Shown: in pieces, positions 7,564-16,549 of the stretch
Position numbering within the stretch: position 1 is the stretch's first letter
How the letters are laid out: every line of letters starts with the position of its first letter
NCBI RefSeq assembly: GCF_900769625.1
Contig: NZ_CAAGHK010000088.1
Location: 1-17,433 of the forward strand
Length of the DNA stretch: 17,433 nt
Reading direction: 5' to 3'
DNA from: an uncultured Clostridium sp.
GTDB taxonomy: Bacteria; Bacillota; Clostridia; Clostridiales; Clostridiaceae
Made by a program: the position numbers and the translations under genes
The notes under the pieces: model-generated
What the model was told of the DNA's origin: nothing
Database searches by the model: none
What the model saw: the letters and a program-made list of their open reading frames with translations, nothing else

Positions 7564-8631
7564 TTATTGTATTATTATATATATTTCACCATATACACTA
7601 GAATCATCTGCTGATATAGCCTTTACAAGAACAGTTCCTGAATTTACTGGAGTTAATAATCCCGTTGAACTGATTTCTGCTTTACCTCGTGAATTCTCAG
7701 CTCCATTTACAACCTTCCAAGTAACCTTTGTATTGGTAGCATTGCTTGGTGCTACTCTTTTTGTTAACTGAAGTTTAGTTCCTAGAGTAGTTGTAGGCCT
7801 TGTTGCATCTGATCCGACAGCTTTTATTGTAATACCTGTTACAGATATTTTATCCTCTTCTTTATTCTTTTCTTCAATTTCATTCCACTGAGCATACAAT
7901 TTAATATCATGTGTTAATTTAATCTTATCTCCAGAATCATAGCTTGTGCCTTCTCCATTTTTCTTTGTATTCCATTCAATAAATTCATATCCTGCCTTTG
8001 TTGGCTCATACAAAGTTATATAAGCATAGGATTTATTGGTATCACATTCAACTTTCTTTGTAATTAAATCTTCACCATCATCATCTTTATAATAAACTCT
8101 ATATTCAGTGAGGGCCTGTTCTCCAGTATCTAGTGGAATAGTTGTATCCATATTTACATTAGGAACTGATATCTGTTTCGGTACATAAGGCTGAACATAA
8201 TTACCATAATAATCATAAGCCTTTAACGGCATTGGTACATCAGTGCCAATACATACTCCATCTGCTCCAAAATAATACATCTTTCCTCCTATCACAGCTG
8301 AACCTGTCTGCATTGCTCCGCTAGGTCCTAAAAGATATATTTTGCCTTCAACCTGAATAACTCCTGTCTGCATTGCTCCAGATTGATCAAGATAATACCA
8401 TTGTCCTCCTGAATTAATCCATCCTGTCTGCATCACTCCATAAGAATTGAAATAATACCATATACCATTAATATTATTCCAGCCAACAGATAACGAATAT
8501 CCATTGCTATATGCCCATCCTCCATAATAATTACTTATCCATGCTGCCTGGGCTTCTTTAGGAGCTGCTGCAGATATACTTGAAGTTACTATAACTGCTG
8601 CTATAAATTTATATAAAAACTTACTTTTCAT
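7564..8631 (-). CDS. Short secreted choline-binding protein with InlB B-type repeat and one BIG2 domain
   Basis: A 355-residue predicted surface protein. Residues 1-29 are a signal peptide (cleavage near AQA-A). About five CW repeats follow at 36-130 (DNA 8242-8526); the last ones have V, S or T where the tryptophan after TG is expected, so they may be weak ligand sites. Residues 177-250 fit the InlB B / Listeria-Bacteroides repeat (a YRVYYKDDDGE start, IEWNTKKNGEGTSYDSGD in the middle, LYAQW at the end). Residues 262-355 are one bacterial Ig-like BIG2 domain (VTGITI, SNATNTKVTWKVV, GKAEISSTGLL) that runs to the C-terminus. There is no LPXTG motif, so attachment would rely on the CW repeats. 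ATG 8629-8631 is preceded by AGGAGGA nine bases away. It starts only 26 bases after the stop of the longer paralog and is probably co-transcribed with it. Adhesin-like function is inference. Confidence 0.88.
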   Translation of the reverse strand: MKSKFLYKFIAAVIVTSSISAAAPKEAQAAWISNYYGGWAYSNGYSLSVGWNNINGIWYYFNSYGVMQTGWINSGGQWYYLDQSGAMQTGVIQVEGKIYLLGPSGAMQTGSAVIGGKMYYFGADGVCIGTDVPMPLKAYDYYGNYVQPYVPKQISVPNVNMDTTIPLDTGEQALTEYRVYYKDDDGEDLITKKVECDTNKSYAYITLYEPTKAGYEFIEWNTKKNGEGTSYDSGDKIKLTHDIKLYAQWNEIEEKNKEEDKISVTGITIKAVGSDATRPTTTLGTKLQLTKRVAPSNATNTKVTWKVVNGAENSRGKAEISSTGLLTPVNSGTVLVKAISADDSSVYGEIYIIIQ

Positions 8632-8657
8632 AAAGTCTTGTCCTCCTGTTAACTATA

Positions 8658-11600
8658 TTATGATGCTGATACCGCATTTTGAACCTTAATAGATCCAGCT
8701 GTAACTGTTGATAATGCTAAAGGACTGCTATTGTCACTAGGTATTAGTGTAAGTACAACTTGAGCATCTGCTACTTCTTCTGCTGATATATCTCCTGTCC
8801 TTTTCAATATTACCTCATTATTTTCTATTTTAGCAGTAACTTTATTAGTTCCAAGAACGGCTGCTCTCCATGTAAACATATCCTTGTACTGATTCCAATC
8901 ATTATAACTAGAATAACCAGTTTCTATAACTGGAGTAGGTAATTGAACTGCTACATTTGTATTTAAAGCTAGCTCCTTAGTAGTACTATTCCATTCACCA
9001 ATATTAACTGATATTGTATTAATCTTAGGTAAAATAGTGAATATATCACTTTCAACCTTTTTAGTACTTACACTTACTGTAGCCGGATCAAAAACTGGTT
9101 CATCATCTTTGTTCATTATTGTATAAGTTGCAGTACATTTTCCTTGCCCTGGCTGATTAGCTGTAACTGAAATTGTAGATGAATTTCCACTAACAGTCGG
9201 ATTTGCTTCAGTTTTTATAAAATGATTATCAGTAGTCCATTTAATATTTGCTCCATTCAAAGCTGTTGGAATTGTATATGCTTTCATTTTTATTGTCTGC
9301 CCAACTATTAGCTTCTGACTATTTGAAATTGTAGTGTCCGAATTTCCAAAATAATTGAATAAAATATTTTCAGGATTATTATATATATTCACTATAAAGT
9401 GCTTTTCTTCTGCCTTGTCCGCTTTAGCAGTAAACATAATACTTATACATTCTACTGGAAGTTCCTTATTAGCTTTTGGTGTAATAGTTATCTGGCTAGA
9501 AGTAGTATTCGAATAATCAATTGATATAAGATTACTGTATATGCTGCTTAAATTATTAACCCATGTTACTTTTTTAGTTGTTGATTCACTTGGAGTAATT
9601 GATGCATCAACTGTTACAGACTGACCTCTTATAATATTAAATACTTTACCATTTTCTATATTACCAGTGCTATCAGATAATGTTATACCAGTTGCACTTA
9701 TCTTCGGATTCTTAATTGTTACTTTAATATCCTTATAAATATTACTACTATCATTAGCCTTAGCTGTAACTGTTATTGTTTTTCCACTTTCACCTAAATT
9801 CCCAACATCATTTTTAAGTTTTAATAAAGCTAGATTATTACCAGACCTTGTATCAAGTTCTGCATATTTTTTATCTTCATCAGATATGCTCCATGTTACA
9901 CTCTTTGTATCTGAATCTGATGGATAAATAACAGCCTTTAATAAAACATTCTTATCTCCATGTTCCCCATGCTCTAAATCTATTGTAAATCCATCATTTC
10001 CAGCTTCATCTCTAATAATATTAATAGTATTTCCACCTTCATATTTTGCAGTTACATCAATATTACTTGCTTCCTTATTTACTGTAATAATTGTTGAATT
10101 CTTACTTACGACTCCATTCTTTGTAATTGTGACCGTAACTTTAACTTTACCACTTTGAGTTGCAGTTAATTTAGCATATCTAAAATTCTTTTTATCTTCT
10201 TCATTGGCTTCACTCGCTGAAACTCCTGTAATTTCTGCTGATGTTGTTATACTTGGATCAATATATTCAGCTGTCCATGATACTTCAGCATCACTTGCAT
10301 CAAATCCAGATGGTTTAACTTCAGCAATCATAAATATACTATCTCTTGGTGATACTAAACTTGCATTACCTTGTCCATAAATATCAATATTTGAAGCTTT
10401 AATGCTCTGTCCTGAAATACTAACATCTATTGTATTACTTGATTCAATTCCAGAACCATCTTTCGCTACTGCTTTAACCTTTACGAATTTTCCTGCTGGT
10501 GTGTTTGAATATGCTGTCAAGATACCTGTCTCTGCATCTATTTGAGCATACTGGCTTCCTTCAACAATTTCCCATCTTACATTTTTATTGTCAGCATTAT
10601 CTGGAGTTACATTTGCTACAAATTCTAGTTTTCCTCCATCTGAAGTTATTACATGTGAACCATCTCTAGTTTCAATTGTAATTCCAGTAACCTTATTATT
10701 AGCTGCAACTACTGTTATATCATTCTTAGTTGCACTTATACCTGAACCATCACTGGCTTCAGCTTTTACAGTAATTTTACCTTCAGCAACACCCTTCAGT
10801 ACACCATTGCTGTCAATAGTTGCTTTACCTGCATCTGCTGCAGTTGAAGATACAATACTCCACTTGACCTTTGTATTAGTAGCATTACTTGGTTTAACAT
10901 CTGCAGTTAATTGAATTTCTCCACCAATTGCAACTTCACTTTCGCCACTGATAGTAATAGCAGTTACTTCTGTTTCTTCTGCTTTTTCTTCCCATATAGT
11001 ATACAATGTTAAGTCTTTTGTAACTTTTACCTTATCATTGTCATCATAGCTCTTTCCAGAGCCATCCTTCTTAGTATTCCACTCAACGAAATCTCTATCA
11101 AGATCACTTTCATCATCTGGTTCATACATCTTGACTGTATCACCATATTTAACAGTCTTCTTCTTAAGCTCTCCACCATTTTCGTCCCTAAATGTAACAG
11201 TGAATTTTTCTTTTGGTTCTTCATAATCTCCAATTTCACTTTGGTCTTCAATAGGGTTATCAAACTTAGAACCATTTGGAGCTGTTATTGCAGATGTATT
11301 TGTTGAATTAATCTGCTGAATACAATTGTTAGAACTGTCAAATACTTTGTCTGGAATCGGAGGCATGTTTGAAATTATTGCACCATTTGTTCCAATTGTG
11401 TAAAATTGACCATTTATGATTATACTTCCTTTTTTCATTACGCCATTATTTCCGAAGCAATAAGTTTGTCCATTAATCTGTAATATTCCTGTCTGCATTA
11501 TTCCTGCTGAATCAGAATAATACCACTCGCCATTATAATTAATCCATCCAGTTCTTAACGCACCATTATTATCTAGATAATACCATGAATCACCATATTG

Positions 11601-11819
11601 TATCCATCCCTTCTGCATTACACCAGAAGCATCAAAATAGTATACAGTTCCATCAATATTTCTCCATCCAACAGCATAATTGTTGCTTTCATAAAAATAA
11701 TAGTTTCCTGCATTGTCATTTAGCCATGTTGCTGCATATACATTCAGTGGTAGTATTGTAACAAGTGAAGTTGTTATTGCAATACAGCAGATAATCTTTT
11801 TTATAAAGTCACTCTTCAT
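8658..11819 (-). CDS. Large secreted choline-binding protein with InlB B-type repeat and multiple BIG2 domains
   Basis: A 1053-residue predicted surface protein. Signal peptide 1-29 (cleavage near VYA-A); about six CW repeats at 32-150 (DNA 11370-11726), the last three degenerate with I, S and no residue in the tryptophan position; a spacer; an InlB B-type repeat at about 205-277 (FTVTFRDENGGE, VEWNTKKDGSGKSYDDND, LYTIW); then a tandem of Ig-like domains. Clear BIG2 units begin near 285 and 377, and diverged ones near 473, 583, 706 and 817. A last stretch (about 923-1053) has no clear assignment. The first BIG2 unit shares the PSNATNTKV motif with the short downstream paralog. ATG 11817-11819 follows AGGAGGT by five bases. 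It is the first gene of the two-gene operon that ends at 7502. A long extended stalk holding a functional tip away from the wall is the likely shape; no enzyme motif is visible. Confidence 0.88.
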   Translation of the reverse strand: MKSDFIKKIICCIAITTSLVTILPLNVYAATWLNDNAGNYYFYESNNYAVGWRNIDGTVYYFDASGVMQKGWIQYGDSWYYLDNNGALRTGWINYNGEWYYSDSAGIMQTGILQINGQTYCFGNNGVMKKGSIIINGQFYTIGTNGAIISNMPPIPDKVFDSSNNCIQQINSTNTSAITAPNGSKFDNPIEDQSEIGDYEEPKEKFTVTFRDENGGELKKKTVKYGDTVKMYEPDDESDLDRDFVEWNTKKDGSGKSYDDNDKVKVTKDLTLYTIWEEKAEETEVTAITISGESEVAIGGEIQLTADVKPSNATNTKVKWSIVSSTAADAGKATIDSNGVLKGVAEGKITVKAEASDGSGISATKNDITVVAANNKVTGITIETRDGSHVITSDGGKLEFVANVTPDNADNKNVRWEIVEGSQYAQIDAETGILTAYSNTPAGKFVKVKAVAKDGSGIESSNTIDVSISGQSIKASNIDIYGQGNASLVSPRDSIFMIAEVKPSGFDASDAEVSWTAEYIDPSITTSAEITGVSASEANEEDKKNFRYAKLTATQSGKVKVTVTITKNGVVSKNSTIITVNKEASNIDVTAKYEGGNTINIIRDEAGNDGFTIDLEHGEHGDKNVLLKAVIYPSDSDTKSVTWSISDEDKKYAELDTRSGNNLALLKLKNDVGNLGESGKTITVTAKANDSSNIYKDIKVTIKNPKISATGITLSDSTGNIENGKVFNIIRGQSVTVDASITPSESTTKKVTWVNNLSSIYSNLISIDYSNTTSSQITITPKANKELPVECISIMFTAKADKAEEKHFIVNIYNNPENILFNYFGNSDTTISNSQKLIVGQTIKMKAYTIPTALNGANIKWTTDNHFIKTEANPTVSGNSSTISVTANQPGQGKCTATYTIMNKDDEPVFDPATVSVSTKKVESDIFTILPKINTISVNIGEWNSTTKELALNTNVAVQLPTPVIETGYSSYNDWNQYKDMFTWRAAVLGTNKVTAKIENNEVILKRTGDISAEEVADAQVVLTLIPSDNSSPLALSTVTAGSIKVQNAVSAS

Positions 11820-12259
11820 ATTTTACCTCCTATTTCCCTAAAATAATTCATACTCTTTTCAATATTTAGATTTTAAATACTTCCTATTAGTTCTGCATCT
11901 AAATTTGTTTTTAGTCTTTAAACTTCTCCCTACTAGAGTTACATAATATTATTTTAATTTTAGTACCTTTCTATGTAAGATTATATAAGTTTTATATAAA
12001 ATCAATAATTTATAATAAATCCTTTTTATAAACCAATTTCATAAATTTCCAAATATTACACTTGTATATTGATTTATAAATATTATATATAAATTAATAT
12101 TTATTACTAATTTATTATCGTTTTAAATTGTACTAACTAAATAGATTAAATAAAAAATCATTGCCAATGCTTCTAGTAAAAAATATGCTTCACCATACTA
12201 CAGATTCTTATATCTGTAGAAAGTAAAGCATATTTATATAACTATTAAAACTTTAATGT
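11820..12259. other. Long AT-rich intergenic region upstream of the BIG2 operon
   Basis: It holds the ribosome binding site of the 11819 gene (11825-11831) and the terminator of the 12260 gene (12181-12235). The roughly 350 bases between are very AT-rich with many TATAAT-like strings, so the operon promoter cannot be placed with confidence. I see no gene. Confidence 0.6.
12181..12235 (-). terminator. Rho-independent terminator of the 12260-13945 gene
   Basis: An outer 10-bp stem (12181-12190 with 12226-12235) and an inner 8-bp stem (12198-12205 with 12212-12219) are separated by an internal loop of six or seven bases per side. On the minus strand the outer arm ends in a run of Ts. Confidence 0.8.
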
Positions 12260-13945
12260 TTATAACATTCTTCCATCACTATTAAAGTTGTATTTTACTC
12301 CATCAATATATCTTGGTTTTGTAACCATATTCCCATTTATATTAAAGTAATACCAACTTCCATCTGAATAAACCCAGTCATTTTTCTTCATTTTTCCTGT
12401 GGTATCATCTAAGTAATACCAGCCATCACTACCGTAAACCCAGCCAGTTTTCATTGCACCTGTAGAGTCTGCATAATACCAGCTTCCATCTGCTCTGAAC
12501 CATCCTGTCTCCATAGCACACGAATTTTCTCTGAAGTAATACCAGTTATTATTAATGTAAGTCCAGTCATTTGCTGCCTTTCCATCTTCATTTAAATAGT
12601 ACCATTTATCACTTGAATACTTCCACTTCGAAGTTTCCTTTGCTCCATTGCTTTCATTAAAATAATACCAATTGTCATCAATCTTAAGCCAGTTTTTAGC
12701 CATCTTTCCATCGCTCTTTAAATAATAGTACTTGCCATTATCATTAACCCATTCTGACTTTTTAACTGGGCCTTGATCGCTTATGAAATACCAGTCATCA
12801 CCATCTTGAACCCATTGAAGGAATACCTGATACCCCTTCTTCTTATCGAAGTAACATCTCTTTCCATCAACAATCTGCCATCCTGTCTCCATAGCTCCAT
12901 CAATTCGATTGAAATAATAAGTCTTGCCATTAATTTTCTGAACACCTTTTAAAGCAATTCCATCCTCATCATAATAATAAGTATATCCATCTCTTTTGCC
13001 CCAGCCTTCTTCATTATCGAATCTGTCAAAAACTTTGTCCCATGCTTCATCAATATCATCAGCCTTATCTTTGATAGAATCAGATAAATCATCTATTGCA
13101 TCGGATAAATCTTCAACTTTGTCTGTGACTTTATCTATAACCTTATCTATCCCAGTTTGTTGAATTATAGCTCCTAAATTCTTTTTTATTGCCGTCATGA
13201 TTTTATCTTTAACAACATCATTCAATTCATTTCCTGATACAACTAACGGTTTACCACTTACATTCATGATAGCTAGACCAATTTCTCCTCCTACAAAATA
13301 TCCTTGGTCTTTTACAGTTGTTCCATCTAAAACTTTGTATCCATATACAGGGACTAACTTTCCATCATAACTTTTTATTATTTTTTCTGCTCCAGAAGTA
13401 ATTTGCTCTTTAGTCATTCCATCAACTACTAAAGCTATGTCATTATCACTAAATTGTCCCACAACTGCATTAATTCCATTTTGTGCTATAGCTTCTTTCG
13501 CTTGTGCTTGTGACATTCCCTTAGACACAAGTATATATACAACTGTATTTGGATTTTCAATTAACATTGCTTTAACTAAATCTGGATTTGCCTTTAGTAT
13601 AGCTTTAATCTTTTCTACATTTTTAGGATCACTACATGTTGTTTTAGCTACTGATTTTGCTGTAGCATCTGATATTTTTAATGGAATATATGTTGGTGAG
13701 CCAACTACAACTTCATATGGGGTATATTTTACTACTAGCATTGCTGTTATCGATGAACATATATCTTCATCTGTAGGTGCACTATTTGATAAATATACCT
13801 TATTTCTTATTGATTCAATATTACTTTTTGTATCTTCCTTAACTGCTGCAATCGCTCGTTCTTGATAATTTCCTGTTGGCATTAGTGTTGTAACACTTGT
13901 AGCAATTAATACTAGCGTTAATGTTTTTGTAAATCTTTTTATCAT
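12260..13945 (-). CDS. Secreted choline-binding protein with an unrecognised N-terminal domain
   Basis: A predicted surface protein of 561 residues. Residues 1 to about 34 form a signal peptide (basic MIKRFTK start, hydrophobic core, cleavage near AIAA). Residues about 40-250 form a domain I do not recognise: mixed alpha/beta in character, with two cysteines (63 and 104) that could form a disulfide, an Asn/Lys-rich helical part (VEKIKAILKANPDLVKAML) and a strand-rich part around KLVPVYGYKVLDG. Residues about 265-310 are a charged helical segment with repeating D, K, I and L (DKVEDLSDAIDDLSDSIKDK), probably a coiled or amphipathic spacer. Residues 314-561 carry about twelve CW repeats (DNA 12263-13006). 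I start at ATG 13943-13945, preceded by GGGAGGG six bases away; an in-frame ATG seven codons upstream has no ribosome binding site and would include that motif in the coding part. It has its own promoter and terminator. Function unknown; the C-terminal array predicts wall attachment. Confidence 0.85.
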   Translation of the reverse strand: MIKRFTKTLTLVLIATSVTTLMPTGNYQERAIAAVKEDTKSNIESIRNKVYLSNSAPTDEDICSSITAMLVVKYTPYEVVVGSPTYIPLKISDATAKSVAKTTCSDPKNVEKIKAILKANPDLVKAMLIENPNTVVYILVSKGMSQAQAKEAIAQNGINAVVGQFSDNDIALVVDGMTKEQITSGAEKIIKSYDGKLVPVYGYKVLDGTTVKDQGYFVGGEIGLAIMNVSGKPLVVSGNELNDVVKDKIMTAIKKNLGAIIQQTGIDKVIDKVTDKVEDLSDAIDDLSDSIKDKADDIDEAWDKVFDRFDNEEGWGKRDGYTYYYDEDGIALKGVQKINGKTYYFNRIDGAMETGWQIVDGKRCYFDKKKGYQVFLQWVQDGDDWYFISDQGPVKKSEWVNDNGKYYYLKSDGKMAKNWLKIDDNWYYFNESNGAKETSKWKYSSDKWYYLNEDGKAANDWTYINNNWYYFRENSCAMETGWFRADGSWYYADSTGAMKTGWVYGSDGWYYLDDTTGKMKKNDWVYSDGSWYYFNINGNMVTKPRYIDGVKYNFNSDGRML

Positions 13946-13951
13946 ATCTAA

Positions 13952-13958
13952 CCCTCCC
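13952..13958 (-). promoter_or_regulatory. Ribosome binding site that fixes the start of the 12260-13945 gene
   Basis: GGGAGGG on the minus strand is six bases from ATG 13943-13945. This favours the internal Met over the upstream in-frame ATG at 13964-13966. Confidence 0.7.
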
Positions 13959-13972
13959 AATGTCATAACAAT

Positions 13973-14000
13973 ATTATAACACTTATACTGATCAGTTCAA
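13973..14000 (-). promoter_or_regulatory. Promoter of the 12260-13945 gene, with palindrome in the spacer
   Basis: TTGAAC (13995-14000) and TATAAT (13973-13978) are 16 bases apart, with TG one base before the -10 (extended -10). A perfect palindrome ACTGATCAGT (13987-13996) overlaps the inner edge of the -35. The promoter is one of the best in the window; the operator role of the palindrome is inference. Confidence 0.65.
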
Positions 14001-14206
14001 TTTTTATTTTTAAATTTCTTCTACTTTATTAAATTTAATATGAGGTATTTCTAAATTTTAAAATAATAATTCAATAATTAACTTTCAAAGTCATTTTTCT
14101 CAATAAATAATTTCAATTGCCTTACAAATATATATTCCAATTTAGGTTATTGAATAAACTTTGTTTATTTAACAACTTATCAATAAAAAAATTTATAACC
14201 ATAATA

Positions 14207-14249
14207 AAAAGAACTTGAACAACATAAATATTGCTGCCCAAGTTCCTTT
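14207..14249 (-). terminator. Rho-independent terminator of the 14254-16488 gene
   Basis: Arms 14207-14224 and 14232-14249 give 18 continuous pairs in the minus-strand RNA including four G-U pairs, a seven-base loop and a terminal U run. It begins only four bases past the stop codon. Confidence 0.88.
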
Positions 14250-14253
14250 TGCA

Positions 14254-16488
14254 CTATAGTGAATCAAGATTTATCCATCTTCCATCTAGGAATAGCATAC
14301 CTGTCTTCATAGCACCCTTAGAATCAAAATAATATGTTCTGTTTCCAATTGTCTGCCATCCAGTAATCATTCTTCCTGATTCATCAAAATAATACCAAGT
14401 CTTTCCGTTATATAACCATCCATTTCTCATAGTACCATCATCATCTAAATAATACTTGTTCTTATCATAAGTTATCCAGCCCTTCTGCATAACACCATGG
14501 TCATCCATGTAATACCATTTTCCTAAGTATAATAACCATCCTGTCTGCATCTGACCATATTGATTAAAGAAGTACCAATTTCCATCAAGCTGTGCCCAAG
14601 TGTTTGATACCATTTGCCCATTTTCTCTGAAATAATACCAGTATCCAGTATCCTTAATCCATCCATGAAGCATTATTCCATTAGGATCAAGATAATACCA
14701 CTCACCACCATCAAATAACCATCCATTCTTGTTCATATATCCATTAATGTCTACATGATACCATTGATTATCATACTTAATCCACTGGTTCTTTGCTGGA
14801 ATTCCATCACCATTGTAGAACATCCACTCTCCACCAACAAGAACCCAGTCACTTATTGTTCCCTGAACCTTATCTCTTATGATACTTAATACATAATTAG
14901 TAGTAGTTTTACCATCTTCAGCAACTACTTTAACTGTTACTGTGTTTGCACCTAAATTCAATTTTATCTTGTCAGTCTGCTGACCGCTTTGATACTCAGC
15001 ACCATTTACCGAAATCTTAGCCTTTTCATTCTGAGATTCAAATTTTATTCTAACTTCTTCAACACTTCTTGGAACTTTTACACTATAAGCATAAATTTCA
15101 GGGTCAAACTTTGGAGAGAACGTTCCATCTGTTACAGTAAGACTGCTTAAATTTACATTATTCTTTGAATACTTTCTTGTTATCATTATTACATAGGTAT
15201 TTTCATTTCCCTTAGTATCTGTAACTTTTACATTTATTACATTTCCACCTTCATCAAGACTGATATATGGTGAAGTTGCGCCACTTGGTAATTTCTTACC
15301 TTCTACTCTTATTGTTGCCTCTGCATCTTCTGCTACAGGAATAACCCCTACAGAACTTACTGAATTCTCTACTATTGCTGTATATTCATAAACACCCTTA
15401 TTAAAAGCTGGTGATAAGCTTCCACTTGTAAGCTTTAAACTCTTTAAATCTGCACTTCTAAACTTTTCTGTACGTGTTACAACTACAGTATAGACAGTTG
15501 AACCACCAGTTTTGCTTGTCACAGTAATACTAATCTTGTTATCACCCTCATCAAGACTTATATCCTGACTCTTCTTTCCACTTGCAACAGCGACTTTCTT
15601 TATTTTTATTGTACAAGAATTATCAATAGCTGTTGGTGTAAATGCTATTTTATCCACATTTGTTGGAACAGTAATTGTATAATCAGTAGTATCTGATTTA
15701 AAAGATGGTGATAAGCTTCCCACTGATGGAACCAAAGACTTTAATTTAGCTTCTCCATTCTTTTCAATTACTAATTTATAAATTCTTGAATAACCTGAAT
15801 TTGTTACTTTTAATTCGAATTCATTATCGCCACCAACTAAGTTGAATGTCTTAGTTGTTGATCCATTTATAGTAAAATTCATTGAATTATTAAATGCATC
15901 ATACATTTGAATTGTAGCTTTTTTAGCAGTTGAAGGTAATGGACCAACTCTATAGACTCCATCATCCCCCTTAGCATTATAATCATATGATAGAGGTGTA
16001 TCATTATCTATAGTAACTTCTAATCTACTAAACATTAATGATTCAACTTCTTTAATTTCAAGCAATATTGGAATAGGATTGCTTATATTTCCCTCGGAAT
16101 CTTTTACTGTAACTTTTATTGAAAAAGCTTCGTAATTTTTTATATTAGTAATTGTCCACATACTATTTGAACCATATGCTGATTTAACTGCAGATGCATA
16201 ATCCGAATCACACTCAACCTTTACTAAATCATAACCTGTCTTTGGAATTAATGTATAATTCTTGGCCATATCAACGCCTCTTATTACATAATTACCACTA
16301 GTATCCTTGTCAACACCTAATGGTCTTCCTGTTGTAGAATTTCCAACATAAAAATCAAATCCTTCAATCATACTACTTACACTTGCTGCACTGGCAGATT
16401 TAGCTTGTCCCAATTGCATGAAACTAAAAGCCATTGCAAAAATAAGAAAATACGATAGTATTTTTTTAAATTTAAATCTTTCTTTCAT
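14254..16488 (-). CDS. Secreted choline-binding protein with cadherin-like beta-sandwich domains
   Basis: A predicted surface protein of 744 residues. Residues 1-35 are a signal peptide (MKERFKFKK start, cleavage near ASA-A). Residues about 36-145 are an unassigned beta-rich region. Three good copies of a cadherin-like beta-sandwich domain (Pfam PF12733 type) follow near 248-339, 348-438 and 447-537. Each shows the L-x-S-L start, GxLSPxF (TFSPKF in the third), a Y-x-Y/V strand, the I-x-L-x-GxN turn and a terminal Y-x-x-x-I/V-x-R. A diverged copy is likely at about 150-243. Residues 546-740 hold about ten CW repeats (DNA 14266-14853) with mostly intact aromatic positions. No catalytic motif is visible. 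I start at ATG 16486-16488 because GGGAGGA lies six bases upstream; an in-frame TTG at 16501-16503 overlaps that motif. It is a single-gene unit with its own terminator. A binding or structural role on the wall is inferred from the domains. Confidence 0.88.
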   Translation of the reverse strand: MKERFKFKKILSYFLIFAMAFSFMQLGQAKSASAASVSSMIEGFDFYVGNSTTGRPLGVDKDTSGNYVIRGVDMAKNYTLIPKTGYDLVKVECDSDYASAVKSAYGSNSMWTITNIKNYEAFSIKVTVKDSEGNISNPIPILLEIKEVESLMFSRLEVTIDNDTPLSYDYNAKGDDGVYRVGPLPSTAKKATIQMYDAFNNSMNFTINGSTTKTFNLVGGDNEFELKVTNSGYSRIYKLVIEKNGEAKLKSLVPSVGSLSPSFKSDTTDYTITVPTNVDKIAFTPTAIDNSCTIKIKKVAVASGKKSQDISLDEGDNKISITVTSKTGGSTVYTVVVTRTEKFRSADLKSLKLTSGSLSPAFNKGVYEYTAIVENSVSSVGVIPVAEDAEATIRVEGKKLPSGATSPYISLDEGGNVINVKVTDTKGNENTYVIMITRKYSKNNVNLSSLTVTDGTFSPKFDPEIYAYSVKVPRSVEEVRIKFESQNEKAKISVNGAEYQSGQQTDKIKLNLGANTVTVKVVAEDGKTTTNYVLSIIRDKVQGTISDWVLVGGEWMFYNGDGIPAKNQWIKYDNQWYHVDINGYMNKNGWLFDGGEWYYLDPNGIMLHGWIKDTGYWYYFRENGQMVSNTWAQLDGNWYFFNQYGQMQTGWLLYLGKWYYMDDHGVMQKGWITYDKNKYYLDDDGTMRNGWLYNGKTWYYFDESGRMITGWQTIGNRTYYFDSKGAMKTGMLFLDGRWINLDSL

Positions 16489-16494
16489 TAATAG

Positions 16495-16501
16495 TCCTCC
16501 C
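16495..16501 (-). promoter_or_regulatory. Ribosome binding site that fixes the start of the 14254-16488 gene
   Basis: GGGAGGA is six bases before ATG 16486-16488. The in-frame TTG overlapping it at 16501-16503 is therefore an unlikely start. Confidence 0.7.
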
Positions 16502-16549
16502 AATTACAATATTTAAATATATGTAAACTAAATATATTCATCATATACA

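Larger units (their letters stand above)
13946..14253. other. Intergenic region upstream of the 12260-13945 gene
   Basis: It holds the ribosome binding site and promoter with palindrome of the 12260-13945 gene (13952-14000) and the terminator of the upstream gene (14207-14249). The AT-rich middle (about 14001-14206) shows no gene. Confidence 0.6.

Noticed and set aside
10588..10914. Open frame of 108 codons on the plus strand, hydrophobic
   Set aside because: It is antisense to the BIG2 domains; Thr/Val-rich coding DNA produces such shadow frames, and no start signal is present.
13437..13865. Open frame of 142 codons on the plus strand
   Set aside because: It lies wholly opposite the unknown-domain gene, has no ribosome binding site, and its composition mirrors the antisense of that gene.
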